The notes under the pieces were generated by a model. That model was not told the origin of the DNA, ran no database searches, and was given only the letters and a program-made list of their open reading frames with translations. The translations under genes were made by a program, and so were the position numbers. Shown here in pieces: positions 6,201 to 6,682 of a stretch of 6,682 bases of DNA (its first letter is position 1; every line of letters begins with the position of its first letter). Source of the stretch: Limnohabitans sp. (GTDB taxonomy: Bacteria > Planctomycetota > Phycisphaerae > Phycisphaerales > SM1A02); the NCBI GenBank assembly GCA_030054275.1, contig JASGCF010000033.1, forward strand, positions 9,331-16,012. The letters run 5' to 3'.

Positions 6201-6467
6201 GGGAATCGGTGGAGCGGCGGAGTGTCGCGCGTTGTGCGTGTGCGGGCGAGATGCTTCTGTCCTCACTTCTCGCCTTGCTTCTGAACTTACTCCTGAACTT
6301 CGATGGTAACGACAGGTGCGTCCATTCTCGTTCGGCCGCCGAAGCCCTCTGATGAGACTCGGTCGCAACGGAGCGGCCGAGGTCCCCGTTGTTGGGTCCA
6401 GAGGACCCTCACCATCCACGCGGTGGTCGATCGAGGGGCAATCAACGCCAAATCAGGAGAAATTCCG
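6201..6467. promoter_or_regulatory. Divergent panC/iscS intergenic region with a structured leader
   Basis: This 267-bp gap must hold the promoters of panC (minus) and iscS (plus), but I cannot assign -35/-10 boxes with confidence. Three inverted repeats lie in the iscS-proximal half: TCGGCCGC/GCGGCCGA (6332-6339 and 6373-6380, 33-base spacer), GGGTCC/GGACCC (6394-6399 and 6403-6408, 3-base loop) and CCAC/GTGG (6416-6419 and 6423-6426, 3-base loop). A direct repeat CTGAACTT occurs at 6281-6288 and 6293-6300, 12 bases apart. The hairpins could form a folded 5' leader for iscS; the direct repeat could be an operator. I do not recognise a known riboswitch, and the site of a regulator such as IscR is not evident. 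Confidence 0.45.
6455..6460 (+). promoter_or_regulatory. Shine-Dalgarno site for iscS
   Basis: AGGAGA ends seven bases before the ATG at 6468, a near-ideal ribosome site that fixes the start. An in-frame ATG at residue 9 lies inside the conserved cofactor-domain start and is not needed. Confidence 0.8.
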
Positions 6468-6682
6468 ATGGCAGTCAAACTGCCCATCTACATGGACAAC
6501 GCCGCCACGACTCGCACCGACCCTCGAGTGGTGGAAGCCATGCTTCCCTATTTCACCGAGAAGTTCGGGAACTCAGCGAGTCGCAACCATAAATTCGGTT
6601 GGGAAGGCGAAGACGGCGTCGATCTCGCGCGCGAGCAAGCGGCTGCGCTGATCGGCGCGAGCCCGAAGGAATTTGTTTGTAC
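6468..6682 (+). CDS. iscS: Cysteine desulfurase IscS, N-terminal part (runs off the window)
   Basis: The first 71 codons of a pyridoxal-phosphate enzyme that removes sulfur from cysteine as a persulfide and passes it on for Fe-S cluster assembly and thio-modification of tRNA. The N terminus matches IscS-type class I (NifS/IscS) desulfurases: LPIYMDNAATT (5-15) and KFGNSASRNHKFGW (32-45), then a helix DLAREQAAALIGASPKE (52-68) leading to the residues before the usual T-S-G-A-T-E. E. coli IscS has the same layout, including the FGW, and NPASRSH where this has NSASRNH. The PLP lysine and the catalytic Cys loop lie beyond the window end, so activity cannot be judged. It is divergent from panC, with its own Shine-Dalgarno site. 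Confidence 0.92.
   Translation, partial: MAVKLPIYMDNAATTRTDPRVVEAMLPYFTEKFGNSASRNHKFGWEGEDGVDLAREQAAALIGASPKEFVC

Noticed and set aside
6201..6419. N-terminal extension of PanC by 73 codons
   Set aside because: The frame is open, but the peptide is low-complexity and Arg/Ser/Pro-rich, whereas the ATG at 6200 gives a family-like start. The extension would also run through the iscS leader.
1..6682. CRISPR array, insertion sequence, phage or defence genes
   Set aside because: I saw no regularly spaced repeats, transposase, integrase or terminal repeats; the genes are mostly housekeeping or surface-type.

Overview
The window looks like chromosomal DNA from a planctomycete-type bacterium, most likely of the Phycisphaerae or a close relative. 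The main clue is the first gene. It is a secreted, cysteine-rich protein that ends in two D-x-D-G-D-G-x-V-x3-D-L repeats, each followed by a short helix ending in Trp, which is the dockerin-like tail common in that group. The DNA is fairly GC-rich. The lineage is an inference from protein style; no rRNA or other phylogenetic marker gene is present.

Layout, left to right. Bases 1-136 are upstream sequence without a gene. A plus-strand gene (137-1813) encodes the secreted dockerin-like protein. It converges with a run of four minus-strand genes, which in transcription order are panC (6200-5352, pantothenate synthetase), a large exported protein with two thioredoxin folds (5259-3934), a class I SAM-dependent methyltransferase (3814-2909) and a long-chain type polyprenyl diphosphate synthase (2839-1856). 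A divergent gap of 267 bp (6201-6467) separates panC from an IscS-type cysteine desulfurase, which starts at 6468 on the plus strand and runs off the window after 71 codons.

The minus-strand genes are spaced 92, 119 and 69 bp apart, so they are co-directional but not tightly packed. A strong hairpin (3830-3865) lies between the thioredoxin-fold gene and the methyltransferase gene and may divide the run into two transcription units. Functions are mostly housekeeping: coenzyme A precursor synthesis (PanC), isoprenoid side chains for quinones or related lipids (polyprenyl synthase) and sulfur mobilisation for Fe-S clusters and tRNA (IscS). No shared pathway unites them.

I did not find a convincing new multi-gene system, mobile element, CRISPR array or RNA gene. 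The items most worth a second look are: the three-fold Cys/Trp module in the secreted protein; its dockerin-like tail with no partner in view; the pairing of a cysteine-less and an active thioredoxin fold in one exported chain; the hairpin at 3830-3865; and a structured leader in front of iscS.
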